A DNA stretch of 64,000 nucleotides from an uncultured Lachnoclostridium sp. (GCA_948330435.1 CAOJBY010000002.1:1-64000), one strand, 5' to 3'. Numbered from the stretch's first letter, positions 8,324 through 17,539 are shown. A program made the numbers and translations. The notes: generated from the letters alone by a model not told the origin.

Positions 8324-8998
8324 ATGGCCTACAAAATATTGCTGATCGATGACGACGCCGAGCTCCTCAAAATGCTGAAAACCTATTTTGAGCGAAAAAA
8401 ATACGAAGTTATTACCGCCAGGAACGGACCCGAGGGATTAAGCCGGCTGAAGCTTAAGCCGGATCTCATACTGCTGGACGTAAACATGCCGGGCATTGAC
8501 GGAATCGAGGTCTGTAGACGAATACGGGACAAGACAGCCTGCCCGATTCTATTTTTGACCGCCCGGGTGGAAGAACAGGACATTGTAAACGGACTTTCCT
8601 CAGGCGGCGATGACTATATTTTAAAGCCCTTCGGACTAAAGGAGCTTGAAGCGAGGATACAGGCACACCTGAAACGGGAAATGCGGCGCAGCGAAAAGAC
8701 CGAATGCCGCTTTCAGGGCGAGCTGTCCATTGATTACAGTGCAAAGACCGTGCAGATTGGCACCGATTATCTGGATCTGACAAGACTGGAATACAAAATC
8801 ATCGAATTTCTGACCATGAATCCGAAAATGGTCTTTGATAAAGACCGGATTTACGAAAAAGTCTGCGGCTTTGATGCCGAGGGGGACAGCCGGGTGATCA
8901 CCGAGCTTATCCGCAGAATCCGAAATAAGCTCCGGCAATACACAGAAACGGAATATATTGAAACCGTATGGGGGATGGGATACCGATGGATAAAATAA
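8324..8998 (+). CDS. OmpR/PhoB-family response regulator
   Basis: A 224-residue regulator. The receiver domain (1-115) has the acidic pocket IDDD, the phosphorylated Asp52 in LLDVNMPG, Thr79 and Lys101 in LKPF. The C-terminal winged helix (about 130-224) binds DNA and ends with the usual ETVWGMGYRW. GGGAAAGGA precedes the start. It overlaps the partner kinase gene by 13 bases. Its probable target is the ABC exporter immediately downstream, whose leader holds inverted repeats. This is the arrangement of antimicrobial-peptide or cell-envelope sensing cassettes; the signal is unknown. Confidence 0.95.
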   Translation: MAYKILLIDDDAELLKMLKTYFERKKYEVITARNGPEGLSRLKLKPDLILLDVNMPGIDGIEVCRRIRDKTACPILFLTARVEEQDIVNGLSSGGDDYILKPFGLKELEARIQAHLKREMRRSEKTECRFQGELSIDYSAKTVQIGTDYLDLTRLEYKIIEFLTMNPKMVFDKDRIYEKVCGFDAEGDSRVITELIRRIRNKLRQYTETEYIETVWGMGYRWIK

Positions 8999-10167
8999 AA
9001 AATCTCTCCGTAAGAAAAACAATTTTTCTCTATATGGCGGCCGCCCTGTTCTGCAGCTTTCTTCTCTCGGCAGTCCTTGTCCGAATCGCCAGACGGGCAC
9101 AGATGCATATCTGGTGGAATTATGTGGATCAGGAAGCCTATTTTGAAGCAGTCGAACGGGAGGGGCCTTATTCCATAACCGATATTCGAAGACCGGAGAA
9201 TTCAAAAATGACGCCCTCCGATCTTTTTGTGTCAGAGCTCTGCGACTTTTTACAGACCTATGCCATATTGATTTTGTCCATCGGGGGAAGCCTGGGGGCC
9301 GTTCTTCTTTTTTACCACATCAAACTCAAAAAACCCATTGAAGAGTTGGAACAGGCATCGAAAAAAATTGCGGAAAATCATCTGAATTTTACCATTCACT
9401 ATGAAAGCAGGGACGAGATGGGCACGCTTTGCCGGGAGTTTGAACGGATGCGGGAACAGCTTGCCAGGAACAATCAGATCCTATGGCGGACAATCGAAGA
9501 GGAAAAAATGCTGCGGGCGGCCATTGCCCACGATATCCGGGCACCCCTGTCCGTCTTGAAAGGGTATCAGGAAATGCTGACGGAATACCTGCCGGATGCG
9601 GATATGGATATGGATCAGGCAATGGAAATGCTGAGGGAAAGCGGTCGCCAGATTGAACGCATGGATGCTTTTGTGGAAGCTATGCGGAAAATGAGCAGCT
9701 TAGAAAGCCGGGAACTGGCCCCGGAGGATATTTCTGCCGGACAGCTTAAGGAAGCTATCCGGGCGGAGCTTTCTATTGTGGAAAAAGAGTTCCAAAAGCA
9801 ATGCACCCTGGAGGTGCCGGAATCAGAGGAACGATTCTGCGGAGATAAGGAAATAATCCTGGAGGTCACGGAGAATCTGCTGTCCAACGCCCTCCGTCAT
9901 GGGAAGCAGCAGATCGCAATTCTGGTAAAGACAGGCTATTCGGAATTAAGCATCTGCGTCAGGGATGACGGCGACGGCTTTGGAGAAGATGTGGAAAAAG
10001 TCACAGAAGCGTTCTATGGGAGAAATGTAAAAGACAGCTTAAAGCATGCAGGAATTGGAATGTACATCAGCAGGCTGTATTGCGAAAAGCATAGGGGGAA
10101 ATTAGTTTTGGGAAATGAGGAACAGGGAGGTGCTGTAGTGACAGCCATATTCCGCCGGATTGCATAA
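8986..10167 (+). CDS. Sensor histidine kinase
   Basis: A 393-residue membrane kinase. Two membrane helices (about 13-33 and 92-111) flank a short outside loop of about 58 residues. A HAMP domain follows, then the HisKA domain with His182 in AHDIRAPLSV and an ATPase domain with N-box VTENLLSNALRHG and glycine box DDGDGFG. The ATG at 8986 was preferred over 8968 because GGGATGGGA lies before it and the overlap with the regulator is the normal few bases. It phosphorylates the regulator encoded just upstream. The small sensor loop suggests sensing through the membrane or the partner transporter. Confidence 0.94.
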   Translation: MDKIKNLSVRKTIFLYMAAALFCSFLLSAVLVRIARRAQMHIWWNYVDQEAYFEAVEREGPYSITDIRRPENSKMTPSDLFVSELCDFLQTYAILILSIGGSLGAVLLFYHIKLKKPIEELEQASKKIAENHLNFTIHYESRDEMGTLCREFERMREQLARNNQILWRTIEEEKMLRAAIAHDIRAPLSVLKGYQEMLTEYLPDADMDMDQAMEMLRESGRQIERMDAFVEAMRKMSSLESRELAPEDISAGQLKEAIRAELSIVEKEFQKQCTLEVPESEERFCGDKEIILEVTENLLSNALRHGKQQIAILVKTGYSELSICVRDDGDGFGEDVEKVTEAFYGRNVKDSLKHAGIGMYISRLYCEKHRGKLVLGNEEQGGAVVTAIFRRIA

Positions 10168-10185
10168 GCGATCCGGCATTTTTTT
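10154..10185 (+). terminator. Terminator overlapping the kinase stop codon
   Basis: A 10-bp stem (10154-10163 with 10168-10177, one G-U pair) closes on the loop ATAA, which contains the kinase stop codon, and is followed by seven Ts. It should separate the two-component genes from the transporter genes. Confidence 0.85.
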
Positions 10186-10257
10186 GCCAGCCTTGCTTTT
10201 CATTGTCATTTTGTTGTGATTTCTCTTTTACAATGACGTCAACGCATGAAAAGTATT

Positions 10258-10370
10258 GCGGGACTTAAATCAGCAAACTCTTGAACAGTGCCAGAACAAT
10301 TTATGGACGGATGCTTTTGCGGCCGGAAATTGTTCTATATGAGAGGTACTGGAAAGAGTTTGCGGGACTC
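10258..10370 (+). promoter_or_regulatory. Structured leader of the ABC exporter operon
   Basis: Two nested perfect 10-bp inverted repeats are present: 10273-10282 with 10354-10363, and 10293-10302 with 10327-10336. A near match (CAGTGCC with GGTACTG) lies between them. GCGGGACT occurs directly repeated just outside the outer arms (10258 and 10362 regions). Together they can fold into one long hairpin ending 20 bases before the first permease start. No convincing SigA promoter was found in 10186-10257. Confidence 0.6.
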
Positions 10371-10389
10371 TAAATAGGAGGCGAAAATT

Positions 10390-11457
10390 ATGTGGCCGAT
10401 TTTAAAACGCGAGGTAAAGAATTATATCCGCAATCCCCTCCTCTGGCTTGGCATCGCAGTCGGTGCTCTGATGATATTTCAAAATGTAAGCCCCTACCTG
10501 AACATCCGTTATCTCTCAGAGGGAGAAGCCATTGTAAACGACTACCCGGAAACCGTTCACGACGGAGATGTCTACGAGGGATACGTGCCGACAGACGAGG
10601 AGACAAGGCGTGAAATGTGGGAAGCAAGAATACAGTCGGTTCTGATTTCCGAATTTCAGATGAACCCTGAAAAAGTACAAAATCTTATGGATAAACTAAA
10701 AGAACTGAACATCATGGAAGCATGCACCCGCCTGGAGGAATACGGCTTCTACAACGCCTATTACGAGTACAAAATGACAGCCTATCACAAAGGCACCCGT
10801 GAAGAGCTGAATTCTTATATATCGGGAAAACTGGAAAACAGAGCCTTTTCCTACTACTTTTCAAGGAAATTTGCCGATTTTGCCGGACTGTTTATGGGAT
10901 TCTTCGCTACGATTATCTTATCCGTCCTGTTTATGCAGGATACCAGGCGAAATACCTATGAGCTTCTTCACACAAAGCCCTTAAGCCCTGGAAAATACCT
11001 GTCCGGCAAGGTGGCCGGCGGCTTTGCGGTCTGCCTGATCATCCTGGCAGTCCTGAATCTGATTTTCTTCGGCCTGTGCCTCGTATCTGCGGGAAGCCGT
11101 GGATTTGAGGTGCATTTGACAGACTTTTTATTGGCAACCTGCCTTTATATCCTGCCAAATATGCTGATGATCGTGAGCGTCTACAGTCTGATTTCACTGG
11201 TATTTAAAAATCCGCTGCCTGCGGTGCCGCTTCTGCTTCTCTATATGGTGTATTCCAACATGGGAAGCTACCGAAACGCAGATGGCATCTACGGATATTA
11301 CGGCAGACCACTGGCAATCATGGTGCGGTTTCCGGGATGCTTTTTTGATACCACCCCTCCGCCAATGGTATTGCCAAATCAGAGCTTCCTGATCCTGGCC
11401 GCCGCAGGCATCCTGTTTCTCTCGACGCAGATCTGGAAAAGGAGGCGGGTATATTGA
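10390..11457 (+). CDS. ABC-2 type transporter permease
   Basis: A 355-residue membrane protein. One helix near residues 14-32 is followed by a soluble region of about 130 residues, then five or six helices (about 165-350). TRRNTYELLHTKPLSPGKYLSGK, between helices two and three, is typical of ABC-2 and bacteriocin-type exporter permeases. AGGAGG precedes the ATG. The next gene starts inside its stop codon (TTGA overlap). With the two downstream genes it should form an exporter or resistance pump controlled by the upstream two-component pair. Confidence 0.85.
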   Translation: MWPILKREVKNYIRNPLLWLGIAVGALMIFQNVSPYLNIRYLSEGEAIVNDYPETVHDGDVYEGYVPTDEETRREMWEARIQSVLISEFQMNPEKVQNLMDKLKELNIMEACTRLEEYGFYNAYYEYKMTAYHKGTREELNSYISGKLENRAFSYYFSRKFADFAGLFMGFFATIILSVLFMQDTRRNTYELLHTKPLSPGKYLSGKVAGGFAVCLIILAVLNLIFFGLCLVSAGSRGFEVHLTDFLLATCLYILPNMLMIVSVYSLISLVFKNPLPAVPLLLLYMVYSNMGSYRNADGIYGYYGRPLAIMVRFPGCFFDTTPPPMVLPNQSFLILAAAGILFLSTQIWKRRRVY

Positions 11458-12125
11458 TATACGAAATGAAAATCTCCCTGCCCTTTTCCAAAATTTCCTA
11501 TGCGGTATTTTTTGTCGTCCTGTTAAGCCTGATAAGAGGGGTGACTTACTCGGTCGAAATCGGGATTGCCTTAGAGGGACCTATGGCCCTCCTTGCCGCC
11601 TCATTCTGTGCCGACACCTATACCCAGGAAATCACCAGCAGGCGGTCGGAGATCCAGCGGCTCTGTCCCATGAAAAAGAGAATGCATTCTATCTACAAAA
11701 GGCTTGTGATAGAGGAAGTATTTTTGCTATCTGTGGCAGCCGCCGGATATGGATTCTTCTTTCTGTTTCAGCATCCGGGAATCGCCAGTGCAGGGCAAAG
11801 CCGAGCCGCAAGCGAGTTGTGCCGCTTTCTTATATATCTGGCCGCCATCGCCATTACCCTTGGCTTCTGGGGACTCTTATCCAATCTCATCTCCTGCCTG
11901 TCCCGGAACATGTGGGTGGGAATGGGTGGCTGCCTGCTGCTGTGGATGATCACCTATTCCAGTATGGGCGACCGGTATCTCGGAGCGTGGAATCTGTTTT
12001 CCTACACATTCCGAAACCTGGAAAAGAACGGCGATTCTAACTGGATATGCGGGAAAATGGTTTGTGTCGGTATAGGAATCATGGCAGCGGCGGCATTGCC
12101 TAAAATTATTGAAAAAAGAGGTTAG
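11454..12125 (+). CDS. Second membrane subunit of the ABC exporter, TTG start
   Basis: A 223-residue hydrophobic protein with about six predicted helices. It is not recognised by motif, but position and overlap make it the second permease of the exporter. TTG at 11454 sits five bases after GGAGGCGGG and overlaps the preceding stop as TTGA; the in-frame ATG at 11466 is too far from that site. The short loop TRRSEIQRLCPMKKRMHSIYKRL parallels the equivalent loop of the first permease, so the two may be distant paralogues. The ATPase gene follows after four bases. Confidence 0.75.
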   Translation: MIYEMKISLPFSKISYAVFFVVLLSLIRGVTYSVEIGIALEGPMALLAASFCADTYTQEITSRRSEIQRLCPMKKRMHSIYKRLVIEEVFLLSVAAAGYGFFFLFQHPGIASAGQSRAASELCRFLIYLAAIAITLGFWGLLSNLISCLSRNMWVGMGGCLLLWMITYSSMGDRYLGAWNLFSYTFRNLEKNGDSNWICGKMVCVGIGIMAAAALPKIIEKRG

Positions 12126-12129
12126 GATC

Positions 12130-13005
12130 ATGAGTATTAAGATAGAGGATTTGACAGTCACATTTAAGAATCAGGTAACGGCAATCCATCACGCAAATCT
12201 GAAAATCCCAAAGGGAATCTTCGGGCTGTTGGGAGAAAACGGAGCCGGAAAAACCACGCTGATGCGGGTGCTCACAACGGTGCTGCCACCCACCGGCGGA
12301 ACCGTATCCTTAGACGGGATACGCTACAGCGAAAAAAATTTTGAAAAAATCCGCAGTAAAATCGGATATCTGCCCCAGGAGATTGACCTGTATCCGGGTC
12401 TCACTGTACAGGAATGCCTGGAATACATGGGGGACTTATCCGGTGTTCCAAAGCGTGCCTGCAAAAAACGCATTCGGTACTATCTGGAAAAGACAAGTCT
12501 GTCAGAGCACCGCACAAAGAAGATGCGACAGTTATCAGGCGGCATGAAGCGGAGGGTGGGGCTTGTTCAGGCACTCTTAAATGAGCCGGAATTTCTAATT
12601 GTGGATGAACCCACAACTGGCCTGGACCCGGAGGAACGCATCCGTATCCGGAATCTTCTGGTTGATTTTTCAGAAAAGCGTACCGTTCTGTTCTCCACCC
12701 ATGTGGTGGAAGATCTGGCAGCTACCTGCAATCAGCTTGCCGTTATGAAAAAGGGACGGTTTCTCTATTCCGGAAGCATGAAAGGACTCTTGGAGCAGGC
12801 CCAGAGCCATATCTGGATCTGCAAAGCAAGAGATGAAACAGCGGCCAGGGAGTTGGAAAAGAAATATCATGTCTCCTCAAAGCAGTATGTAGGGGATGCA
12901 TTGCAGATAAAATTCATCAGCGAAAAGCCGCCACAGATGGAATGTCGGCCCTGCGAGGTAACGCTTGAGGATGCTTATATTTATATTGCCAACAGGAAAT
13001 CGTAA
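12130..13005 (+). CDS. ABC transporter ATP-binding protein
   Basis: A 291-residue ATPase with Walker A GENGAGKTT (35-43), signature LSGGMKRRVG, Walker B FLIVDEPTTGLDP and a C-terminal extension of about 85 residues as in drug and bacteriocin exporters. It energises the two permeases encoded just before it. The ATG at 12130 follows AGAGGTTAGGA; the in-frame TTG at 12109 lies inside the preceding gene and is less likely. The operon ends at a hairpin (13024-13055). Confidence 0.95.
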   Translation: MSIKIEDLTVTFKNQVTAIHHANLKIPKGIFGLLGENGAGKTTLMRVLTTVLPPTGGTVSLDGIRYSEKNFEKIRSKIGYLPQEIDLYPGLTVQECLEYMGDLSGVPKRACKKRIRYYLEKTSLSEHRTKKMRQLSGGMKRRVGLVQALLNEPEFLIVDEPTTGLDPEERIRIRNLLVDFSEKRTVLFSTHVVEDLAATCNQLAVMKKGRFLYSGSMKGLLEQAQSHIWICKARDETAARELEKKYHVSSKQYVGDALQIKFISEKPPQMECRPCEVTLEDAYIYIANRKS

Positions 13006-13023
13006 TCTTCTAACAGCCTAAAT

Positions 13024-13055
13024 GCGGGCAGGAGAAAATCTATACTCCTGCCTGC
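13024..13055. terminator. Bidirectional terminator hairpin between convergent genes
   Basis: An 11-bp stem with one G-U pair (13024-13034 with 13045-13055) and a 10-base A+T-rich loop lies between the ABC operon (plus) and hflC (minus). T runs are weak on both sides. Confidence 0.6.
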
Positions 13056-13098
13056 ACTATCTATATCTATATCTGTTCCCATCCGGTTTAACCCCATA

Positions 13099-14070
13099 TC
13101 ACTGTCCCGCAAAAATCCTTGCTATGGGCGAATCAGCCGGAAGAATCAGAGTCTTCTCATTGTTTCCTTTCAGGCTTTCCTTGGCCGCATCCAGGCTCCT
13201 CACAAAAGCATAAAAGTCGCTCCTTGTTTCATCTGCATAAGCATCCGAAAGAATCCGCATATACTCTGCCTCGCCCTCTGCTATCAGCTGCTCCGCCTGA
13301 GCATTTGCTTCAGAAAGCATAATCGACACCTCTTTATCGGTAGTATTCTGAATCATCTGTGCCTGAGAAGCACCCTCCGCCGTATACTGAGCCGCAATGT
13401 TTTCTCTCTCAGAAATCATTCTGGTATAAACCGCCTGCTTATTGTCATCCGGCAGATCCAGCTTTTTCACCTCTACTGCCAGAATGTTGATACCATACTG
13501 CTGGTAATTGTCCCCTATGCTGTCCATGATCTCTTCTGTCAGAGATTTAATCTCTACCACCTCTGTCCTCTCCTCCAGAACCAGATCATTTGATTCGATA
13601 TCCTCCCCGGCATCCGCCGCTGTAATAGTCATTTTACCATCACGGCTTTTGATTACCTCATCCTGAGTCATGCTGGACACCGTGTTCTTTGTGGCATTGT
13701 AAACAATAGCGTTAATACGGTTCTCCGCATTATAGATGGAATTAGCCAGGGTTTGTGTGAATTTCAGTGGGTCCTCTACTTTCCACAATACATAGCTGTC
13801 CACAATCATCGATTTCTTATCGGAAGTGATAACATCAGAGGCAGGCAGATCATAAATCAGGATTTCTTTGGGAACCGTATCTACAGACTGTATAAACGGC
13901 ACCTTAAAGTTTAACCCCGAAGTAGATATCACCCTTTGTACCTTTCCAAACTGCCGAATTAGTTTATATTCATTTTCCCGGCAAATTACAAGGCTGTTTC
14001 CCAAAAGTACCAGCAATGCAAAAATCAATATGTATTTCCATATGCCTCCCGCTTTTTTCAGCTTATTCAT
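13099..14070 (-). CDS. hflC: HflC, SPFH/band 7 membrane protein
   Basis: A 323-residue protein with one N-terminal membrane helix (about 12-30), a band 7/SPFH domain and a C-terminal coiled coil rich in Ala, Glu and Gln. With HflK it forms a cage that, in other bacteria, surrounds the FtsH protease and modulates membrane-protein degradation. The start at 14070 overlaps the hflK stop by eight bases; the longer open frame to 14154 would run inside hflK. No ftsH gene is in the window, so the partner must be elsewhere. Confidence 0.93.
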   Translation of the reverse strand: MNKLKKAGGIWKYILIFALLVLLGNSLVICRENEYKLIRQFGKVQRVISTSGLNFKVPFIQSVDTVPKEILIYDLPASDVITSDKKSMIVDSYVLWKVEDPLKFTQTLANSIYNAENRINAIVYNATKNTVSSMTQDEVIKSRDGKMTITAADAGEDIESNDLVLEERTEVVEIKSLTEEIMDSIGDNYQQYGINILAVEVKKLDLPDDNKQAVYTRMISERENIAAQYTAEGASQAQMIQNTTDKEVSIMLSEANAQAEQLIAEGEAEYMRILSDAYADETRSDFYAFVRSLDAAKESLKGNNEKTLILPADSPIARIFAGQ

Positions 14071-15073
14071 TGCTTTCGCCCTCCTCTCCCTGAGTATCGG
14101 CCCTGTTAAAGGGTTCCAATGGCAAAAGCTGCTGTACCTGACCGCTTTCTCCACCCTGAATAATAATCTTCATATCCGGCATTACATCCTCCATAGTCTC
14201 ATAGAACATTCGCTGTTTGGTGATGGTAGGATACTTGATATATTCTTCATACATAGAATTAAAACGTGCCACCTGGCCTTCCGCCTCATTGATACGGCTT
14301 TCTTTCTGTGCCTGGGCATCCTGGAGAATCTTGTCCGCCTCAGCCCTGGCTTCGGGAATCTGCTCATTCCGATATTTGTTGGCATTATTTAAAGCTGTTT
14401 CTTTTCCCTGCTTTGCCGTTTCAACCTCTTTGAAAGCTGTAATTACCTCTGTTGTTGGCGGCTGGGCATCCTGGATGCTGATATTCACAAGCTGAATACC
14501 GATATCATAGATCTCCAGTTTATCCATAATCATTTGTTTGATATTGGCCTGAATCTCATTTTTTCCTGTAGTCAGAATGGAATCTACACCATAAGAGCCA
14601 ATGGTGGTTCGGATACAATTCTGAGCAATATTATCCAAAATCGTCACCGGGTCCTCGGAGGCATAAAGGGCTTTCACCGGATCGGATATACGATACTCTG
14701 CATAAAAATCCACACGAATAAAGTTGTAATCCGAGGTAATCATCATGGCATCATCCGTGTAATTCTCTTCATCGTCATAACCTACAGACAAGCCCTGAAT
14801 GGTCGTATTTACTTTGGTTACTGTCTGAATAAAGGGAATCTTAAAATGGAGCCCCGGCTCTGTTACTGCCTTAGGCTGTCCCAAAGTACAGACTACTGCC
14901 TGTTGCTCCTCCTGAATCGTAAACCAACAGGAATTAGCTATAACCAGGGCCAACGCTATAAGCAGAACAACCGTAGAAATACGCTTAACTTTCTTCAGAT
15001 CCCTGCCTGACCGATCCCTGGCCTTTCCGCTTTCAGGATCTACTTCCCGAAAATTCTTTCCAAATCTGAACAT
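14063..15073 (-). CDS. hflK: HflK, SPFH/band 7 membrane protein
   Basis: A 336-residue partner of HflC. A charged N-terminus is followed by a membrane helix near residues 30-50, the band 7 domain with EEQQAVVCTLGQPK, and a long helical tail (VETAKQGKETALNNANKYRNE) typical of HflK. AGAAAGGAAAG precedes the ATG at 15073; the open frame to 15103 has no ribosome site. It is divergent from the MATE gene and has its own promoter at 15141-15169. Confidence 0.93.
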   Translation of the reverse strand: MFRFGKNFREVDPESGKARDRSGRDLKKVKRISTVVLLIALALVIANSCWFTIQEEQQAVVCTLGQPKAVTEPGLHFKIPFIQTVTKVNTTIQGLSVGYDDEENYTDDAMMITSDYNFIRVDFYAEYRISDPVKALYASEDPVTILDNIAQNCIRTTIGSYGVDSILTTGKNEIQANIKQMIMDKLEIYDIGIQLVNISIQDAQPPTTEVITAFKEVETAKQGKETALNNANKYRNEQIPEARAEADKILQDAQAQKESRINEAEGQVARFNSMYEEYIKYPTITKQRMFYETMEDVMPDMKIIIQGGESGQVQQLLPLEPFNRADTQGEEGESNE

Positions 15074-15140
15074 TCTCTTTCCTTTCTTTTTCCAGTGTAT
15101 CATAACTTAATGTCATGATATTCTTAACCAGTTCGTAAAA

Positions 15141-15169
15141 ATTATAACAAACTTTCTATGGTTTGTACA
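15141..15169 (-). promoter_or_regulatory. Promoter of hflKC
   Basis: Minus-strand TATAAT (15141-15146) with an extended -10 TG and, 17 bases upstream, a weak -35 TGTACA (15164-15169). Confidence 0.6.
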
Positions 15170-15194
15170 GATGGGGGATGCGGAATGCATTCGC

Positions 15195-15223
15195 TTGACA
15201 GGAAACACATTTCATATTACCAT
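15195..15223 (+). promoter_or_regulatory. Promoter of the MATE exporter gene
   Basis: A consensus TTGACA (15195-15200), a 17-base spacer and TACCAT (15218-15223) lie 70 bases before the start. The normal spacing argues against the stretched type of promoter that MerR proteins usually activate. Confidence 0.6.
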
Positions 15224-15292
15224 ACTTTTTAATGAACCTATTCTGCCTTATGGCTAAATGTTTTTACTGATTCATAAAGGAGTATCTCACCC

Positions 15293-16645
15293 ATGACAAA
15301 GGATTTAACTCATGGTCCTATTACAAAAACCTTATTGCTTTTTGCGATTCCCATGATTCTTGGTAATCTTTTGCAACAGCTTTACAATGTTGCTGACACC
15401 CTGATTGTCGGACAGTTTCTTGGTCCGGACGCTCTTGCCGCCGTAGGCTCCTCCTATACTCTTATGACCTTTTTGACTTCTATTCTTCTGGGACTGTGTA
15501 TGGGCAGTGGTGCTGTCTTTTCCATTAAGCAAGGGGAAAAGGATGAAGCGGGATTGAAAGAAAGTATTCTCCATTCCTTTATCATGATTGCCATTCTGTC
15601 TGTGGTACTGAATATTACAGTCTTTCTTTTTGTAGATCCTATTTTGCACTTTCTTAAGGTTCCCGAAAGCATCTATGCTATGATGCGGTCCTATCTGTGG
15701 ATTATTTTTTATGGAATTACCGCCACCTTTTTCTACAACTTTTTCGCTTCGCTTCTACGGGCGATCGGAAATTCCGTTACACCACTGATTTTCCTAGGGG
15801 TCTGTGCAGTCCTTAACATTATTCTGGATCTGCTTTTTGTAATCCAATTCAAATGGGGTGTGGCCGGTGCTGCTGCCGCCACAGTAATTGCTCAATATGT
15901 ATCCGGTTTGGGACTTTTCGCCTATACCATTCTTTTCTTTCCCGAATTTCGTTTCTCCATCAGAAAAGTACCTTTAAAGAAACAGGTTTTCTCAGAAATT
16001 GCCCGTTTCTCTTCTCTCACTTGCCTGCAACAGTCTGTGATGAACCTGGGGATTCTTATGGTTCAGGGACTTGTCAACAGCTTTGGGCCGTCTGTCATGG
16101 CTGCTTTTGCCGCTGCGGTAAAGATCGATTCCTTTGCCTATATGCCAGTACAGGATTTTGGTAATGCTTTTTCTACTTTCACTGCTCAAAATTTTGGTGC
16201 CAAGAAAACAGAACGCATTCGTTCCGGAATCAAAAGTGCAGTCTATTGTTCCATAGCCTTTTGCTTCCTTATCAGTCTGTGTGTATTTCTCTTCGCCCGC
16301 CCTTTGATGCTCGTTTTTGTCAAGCCTTCCCAAACAGCCATCCTGTCTGTTGGCATTCAGTATCTGCGTATTGAGGGCTCTTTCTATTTTGGCATTGGCT
16401 GTCTGTTTCTTCTCTATGGCTTTTATCGGGCTGTGGAACGCCCTGGTATGTCTGTGGTGCTAACAGTTATCTCTCTGGGAACGCGGGTACTTCTGGCTTA
16501 CCTCCTATCTTCCATTCCCGCCATTGGTGTCATCGGCATCTGGTGGTCTGTTCCCATCGGATGGATCTTAGCTGATTTAGCAGGATTTGGATATATGTTC
16601 TGGATGAGAAAAAGAGAGCCTTTCAATCTCCGGATAACGTTCTAA
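15293..16645 (+). CDS. MATE family efflux transporter
   Basis: A 450-residue protein with twelve predicted helices in two homologous halves. The N-terminal ITKTLLLFAIPMILGNLLQQ and the LYNVADTLIVGQFLG motif are typical of MATE exporters of the MepA/DinF-related group, which expel cationic drugs or metabolites using Na+ or H+. AAAGGAG precedes the start. Its last 69 bases overlap the 3' end of the convergent MerR-family gene. The substrate cannot be told from sequence. Confidence 0.93.
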   Translation: MTKDLTHGPITKTLLLFAIPMILGNLLQQLYNVADTLIVGQFLGPDALAAVGSSYTLMTFLTSILLGLCMGSGAVFSIKQGEKDEAGLKESILHSFIMIAILSVVLNITVFLFVDPILHFLKVPESIYAMMRSYLWIIFYGITATFFYNFFASLLRAIGNSVTPLIFLGVCAVLNIILDLLFVIQFKWGVAGAAAATVIAQYVSGLGLFAYTILFFPEFRFSIRKVPLKKQVFSEIARFSSLTCLQQSVMNLGILMVQGLVNSFGPSVMAAFAAAVKIDSFAYMPVQDFGNAFSTFTAQNFGAKKTERIRSGIKSAVYCSIAFCFLISLCVFLFARPLMLVFVKPSQTAILSVGIQYLRIEGSFYFGIGCLFLLYGFYRAVERPGMSVVLTVISLGTRVLLAYLLSSIPAIGVIGIWWSVPIGWILADLAGFGYMFWMRKREPFNLRITF

Positions 16646-17482
16646 CAGCCTTTTATTTGCCTGTTCCATCTGCAAGCAGTATTCCCCATAAGATGGACTC
16701 AACCGCTTCATTGCGGGCAGAAAAATCTCGGTATAACCACTGGTATTCTGAAATACTCTCATATACTCCATCCATTTTCCGGCGGCAGAAGCCTGATACT
16801 CCCCGGATGCCCGATAGGACAGATACCACTCTATCGTCTCCTGATTCTTTTCCAAAAAGTCCTCCGGCCTTTCTATAGACTGTTTCACATTCTCAAGCAT
16901 ATCTTCAATCTGTTCTAAACCAATATCCTTGAGAGACTCTGACATCTCCTTCTCTATATCTCCCGGGACCTGAAGTAACGGCATCTGATCCAAAAAAGAA
17001 AGAATTGTCTCATAAGCCGATTGCTGTTCCTCTGTCTTGACTGGCTCTTTCAGGAATCTGGAAAAATGCATACACACAAAGCGACCATAATATCCTGGAA
17101 AAGCATCCAGCAGGCGTTTCCCTATGGCCTCCTCCATTTCTAATGCCTGAAGTTCTTCTTCTAACTCCGAATACGACTTTCCTCCGACCAAATCACGGAG
17201 TATTGCATCTTTTTTCGCATCCTGCTTTGCCTTTAGTTCCTTTCGTGCAATAACCCTCTCCAAAGCCATATCAGTGGAATCTTTTAGAACTTCTTTGATA
17301 TCCTCCATACTAAGATCCAGCTTTCGTAACATACCAATTTTTCTTAAAATTTCCACATCCTCCTCCTTATAATCCCGATATCCGTTGGATAGCACTTCTG
17401 GTGCTACGAATCCTTTCTGAGTATAATACTCAATAGCCTTTTTTGTTAAATTTATACCTTTGCATACTTCATGAATCAACAT
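16577..17482 (-). CDS. MerR family transcriptional regulator
   Basis: A 301-residue regulator. An N-terminal MerR helix-turn-helix (about 1-70: LTKKAIEYYTQKGFV, then NGYRDYKEEDVEIL) is followed by a dimer helix and a C-terminal helical domain of about 190 residues that probably binds a ligand. The start at 17482 has GAGG eight bases before it; two earlier in-frame ATGs lack a spaced ribosome site. The gene is convergent with the MATE exporter and overlaps its 3' end by 69 bases, which suggests the two evolved as a pair. Control of the exporter is an inference. Confidence 0.88.
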   Translation of the reverse strand: MLIHEVCKGINLTKKAIEYYTQKGFVAPEVLSNGYRDYKEEDVEILRKIGMLRKLDLSMEDIKEVLKDSTDMALERVIARKELKAKQDAKKDAILRDLVGGKSYSELEEELQALEMEEAIGKRLLDAFPGYYGRFVCMHFSRFLKEPVKTEEQQSAYETILSFLDQMPLLQVPGDIEKEMSESLKDIGLEQIEDMLENVKQSIERPEDFLEKNQETIEWYLSYRASGEYQASAAGKWMEYMRVFQNTSGYTEIFLPAMKRLSPSYGEYCLQMEQANKRLLERYPEIERLSFSHPEHISKSC

Positions 17483-17539
17483 CTTCATCACCTCAACAGC
17501 ATCATAAGCCACACCCCAGGGTATCAGTCAAGAACTTTT

